Source: Burkholderiaceae bacterium
GTDB lineage: Bacteria > Pseudomonadota > Gammaproteobacteria > Burkholderiales > Burkholderiaceae_D
Assembly: GCA_031261905.1 (NCBI GenBank)
Contig: JAISIS010000040.1
Coordinates: forward strand, 1-7,687
DNA: 7,687 nt
Direction: 5' to 3'
Of this stretch, positions 5,717 to 7,687 are shown piece by piece. Made by a program: the position numbers and the translations under genes. A model generated the notes under the pieces. It did no database searches. It saw only the letters and a program-made list of their open reading frames with translations, and was not told the DNA's origin. How positions within the stretch are numbered: the stretch's first letter is position 1; every line of letters begins with the position of its first letter.

Positions 5717-6616
5717 ATGAAACGAATGATGTGTATTTTGGCGGTGCTCGTCTCTGGCGCACTTCTCCTGTCCGGCTGCGAAAGCACCACTGCAGGCGGC
5801 GCAACAGGTGCGACACGCAGTCAGCTTTTGCTGGTTTCATCGAAAGATGTCAATGACGGTTCCGCCAAAGCCTACCGGCAGCAAATGGACAAAGCCCGCT
5901 CCGCCAATGCCTTGAACGCCAACCAGGCGGATGTCAAACGGGTTAACGCCATAGCCAAACGGCTGATCGCGCAAGTTGGCGTTTTCCGCACGGATGCGCT
6001 TAAATGGAAGTGGGAAGTGAACGTGATTAACAGTGACACGATCAATGCCTATTGTATGCCCGGCGGTAAAATTGCGGTCTATACCGGTATTATTTCAAAG
6101 CTGAACCTGACAGATGACGAACTGGCGGCGGTGATTGGTCATGAAATGTCGCACGCGTTGCGCGAACACAGTCGTGAGCAGATTTCGCAGCAAATAGCGC
6201 AGGAGCAGGCGATTTCTCTTGGAGGTTCGCTGCTTGGACTTGGTTCCATATCGCAAAGTGCGGCAAGTATGATTGGTCAGTATGCACTCACTCTCCCGTT
6301 TTCCCGCACTATGGAGGCCGAAGCAGATGTCATGGGCATGGAACTGATGGCGCGCGCCGGGTATAACCCGGAAAGCGCTGTGAACGTGTGGCGGAAAATG
6401 AGTGCCGCTGGTGGTGACGCTCCACCTGAAATCCTGTCCACCCACCCTTCTGATGAAAGCCGCATCGCCAATCTGGAAAGGGAATTGCCCAAAGTGATGC
6501 CGTTGTATCAGCGTGCCATAGGCAAAAATGTTGTGGCGTCCAGTCAGCAGCAGGCGCCGACAGACAAAAAATCTCTCCGGGCGCCGAAAAACAGCCGGAA
6601 GAAACACGTCAGATAA
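5717..6616 (+). CDS. M48 family zinc metalloprotease, predicted outer membrane lipoprotein
   Basis: A 299-residue precursor. The N-terminus has a short basic start (MKR), a hydrophobic stretch (residues 6-18) and the lipobox LSGC with C21 as lipidation site. Glu rather than Asp follows the Cys, which by the Lol rule predicts the outer membrane, facing the periplasm. The protease domain has NAYCMPGGKIAVYTG (110-124), the zinc motif HEMSH (142-146) with catalytic E143, and EAEAD (200-204), where E200 is the third zinc ligand. HPSDESR (243-249) closes the family core. This is the LoiP/BepA-like periplasmic branch, which removes misfolded outer membrane proteins; the client is unknown. There are no TPR repeats after the domain, unlike BepA; a basic tail (284-299) follows instead. 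ATG 5717 is chosen over the in-frame TTG 5702 because GGGAGG (5704-5709) precedes it by 7 bases. Confidence 0.94.
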   Translation: MKRMMCILAVLVSGALLLSGCESTTAGGATGATRSQLLLVSSKDVNDGSAKAYRQQMDKARSANALNANQADVKRVNAIAKRLIAQVGVFRTDALKWKWEVNVINSDTINAYCMPGGKIAVYTGIISKLNLTDDELAAVIGHEMSHALREHSREQISQQIAQEQAISLGGSLLGLGSISQSAASMIGQYALTLPFSRTMEAEADVMGMELMARAGYNPESAVNVWRKMSAAGGDAPPEILSTHPSDESRIANLERELPKVMPLYQRAIGKNVVASSQQQAPTDKKSLRAPKNSRKKHVR

Positions 6617-6622
6617 GCCGCA

Positions 6623-6651
6623 GCAAGGTTTGCCGGATACGAAAGCCTTGC
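6623..6651. repeat. Weak hairpin between M48 gene and glnS
   Basis: GCAAGG (6623-6628) can pair with CCTTGC (6646-6651) around a 17-base loop; TTT/AAA inside could extend the stem past a bulge. It lies in the 66-base gap between converging genes. No T-run follows on either strand, so termination is doubtful. Confidence 0.25.
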
Positions 6652-6682
6652 CATACCCGTCAATAGCGGGAACAGGGCTTTG

Positions 6683-7687
6683 TTATGATCCTTTTCCCCA
6701 GGAGTCGCGCAGGGTCACAATCCGGTTAAACACGGGTTTGCCCGGCTTTGAATCCTCCCTGTCGGCAATAAAGTAGCCCTGCCGCTCAAACTGGAAGCGC
6801 TCTTCCGGCATGGCGGTGGCCAGTCCCGGCTCAAGATACGCGGTGATGATGCGTCGGGCGTCCGGATTTAACGCCTCACGGAAATCCTTGCCGCCCGCGT
6901 CAGGATGCGGATCGGAAAAGAGCCTGTCATACAGCCGGACTTCCGCCTCGAACGCGTGCCGTACGCTGACCCAGTGGATATTGCCTTTGACCTTGTAGGC
7001 GGCAGTGGTGGACGTGCCGCTACGGCTGTCCGGGAAATAGATGCAATGCACAGCCGTGATGTTGCCCGCAGCATCCGTATCGGCATGGGTACACTCCACC
7101 ACGTAGCCGTAACGGAGGCGCACGCGATTGCCGGGGAAAAGCCGGAAATAGCCCTTGACGGGATCCTGCATGAAATCATCGCGCTCAATCCACAATTCCC
7201 GGCTGATGGGAAACTGGCGGTTGCCGCGTTCCGGGTAATGCGGATGCACCGGTGCGGAGCACATCTCTTCCAGGTTTTCGGGGAAGTTGTCAATAATGAG
7301 TTTGAGCGGATTCAGCACGGCGGAGGCGCGGGGCGCCTTGGGATCAAGATCATCCCTGATGCTGGCTTCCAGCGTCGCCATATCAATCCAGCCATCCGAT
7401 TTGGCAACACCGATACGCTCGCAAAAGAGCTGGATGGATTCGGGTGTGTAGCCGCGTCGGCGCAAACCGACAATGGTCGGCAGGCGCGGGTCATCCCAGC
7501 CGTCAACCATGCCTTCTTCCACCAGCTGGATGAGCTTGCGTTTGCTCATGATGGCATAGGTCAGGTTCAGGCGGGCGAACTCGTATTGATGCGGCAACGG
7601 CCTGTTCAGAAAGCCGCCGATAACGCGCCCGTCCGGCAGGGTTACGGTTTCCGCGAGCCGCTCAAGAATCCAGTCGTAAAAAGGGCG
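6683..7687 (-). CDS. glnS: Glutaminyl-tRNA synthetase, 3' part (N-terminus outside window)
   Basis: The frame runs open to the right edge and gives the last 334 residues of a class I aminoacyl-tRNA synthetase that charges tRNA-Gln with glutamine. Visible marks are YDWILERL at the left, QYEFARLNLTYA, and the KMSKS-equivalent loop MSKRK. WDDPRLPTIVGLRRRG follows. The C-terminal anticodon-binding beta-barrels contain APVHPHYPERG, ISRELWIERDDF, RLFPGNRVRLRYGYVVE, VKGNIHWVS, EVRLYDRLF and FQFERQGYF. It ends with KPVFNRIVTLRDSW, as in bacterial GlnRS, not GluRS. The HIGH-type motif and start lie beyond the window. The text is strongly betaproteobacterial in style (QLVEEG, PISRELWIER, YRLFPGN-like). 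The TTG at 7597 is an internal leucine codon, not a start, because the family sequence continues upstream of it. It converges with the M48 gene. Confidence 0.97.
   Translation of the reverse strand, partial: RPFYDWILERLAETVTLPDGRVIGGFLNRPLPHQYEFARLNLTYAIMSKRKLIQLVEEGMVDGWDDPRLPTIVGLRRRGYTPESIQLFCERIGVAKSDGWIDMATLEASIRDDLDPKAPRASAVLNPLKLIIDNFPENLEEMCSAPVHPHYPERGNRQFPISRELWIERDDFMQDPVKGYFRLFPGNRVRLRYGYVVECTHADTDAAGNITAVHCIYFPDSRSGTSTTAAYKVKGNIHWVSVRHAFEAEVRLYDRLFSDPHPDAGGKDFREALNPDARRIITAYLEPGLATAMPEERFQFERQGYFIADREDSKPGKPVFNRIVTLRDSWGKGS

Noticed and set aside
6095..6607. 170-codon minus-strand frame inside the M48 gene
   Set aside because: It is antisense to the conserved HEMSH and EAEAD region, so a shadow.

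Overview
The window reads as a piece of a betaproteobacterial chromosome, most likely Oxalobacteraceae and possibly Oxalobacter. This rests on roughly balanced base composition, a GlnRS and a class 2 dihydroorotate dehydrogenase of betaproteobacterial type, and the aat/pyrD neighbourhood. The genus is an inference from remembered protein style, not from a search. The stretch is mostly housekeeping, with a few lineage-specific genes between conserved ones. No insertion sequence, CRISPR array, rRNA or phage gene was seen.

Layout from left to right. (1) The 3' part of a UDP-glucuronate 4-epimerase-type sugar nucleotide epimerase, probably the end of a surface polysaccharide locus. (2) An unrecognised 86-residue protein with its own ribosome binding site and a promoter-like sequence. 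(3) On the minus strand, an initiator tRNA-fMet with a strong promoter and a textbook intrinsic terminator. (4) A zinc-ribbon Nudix hydrolase. (5) A small stand-alone TIR-like protein of the MTH538/ThsB type with its own promoter-like sequence. (6) aat (N-end-rule transferase) and pyrD (pyrimidine synthesis), without the arginyl/leucyl-transferase gene often found between them in relatives. (7) On the minus strand, an unrecognised 180-residue protein downstream of a beta-class glutathione S-transferase whose signature Cys10 is Ser. (8) Divergent from the GST, an M48 metalloprotease lipoprotein. (9) On the minus strand, the 3' two-thirds of glnS, running off the right edge.

The genes do not form one pathway; most look like single transcription units. 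The most interesting part is the TIR-like protein directly after a Nudix hydrolase. TIR enzymes of this type consume NAD+ and make ADP-ribose-derived products, while Nudix enzymes of this type cleave dinucleotides, so a functional link is possible but unproven. No ThsA-like effector lies in the window, so a complete Thoeris system is not shown.
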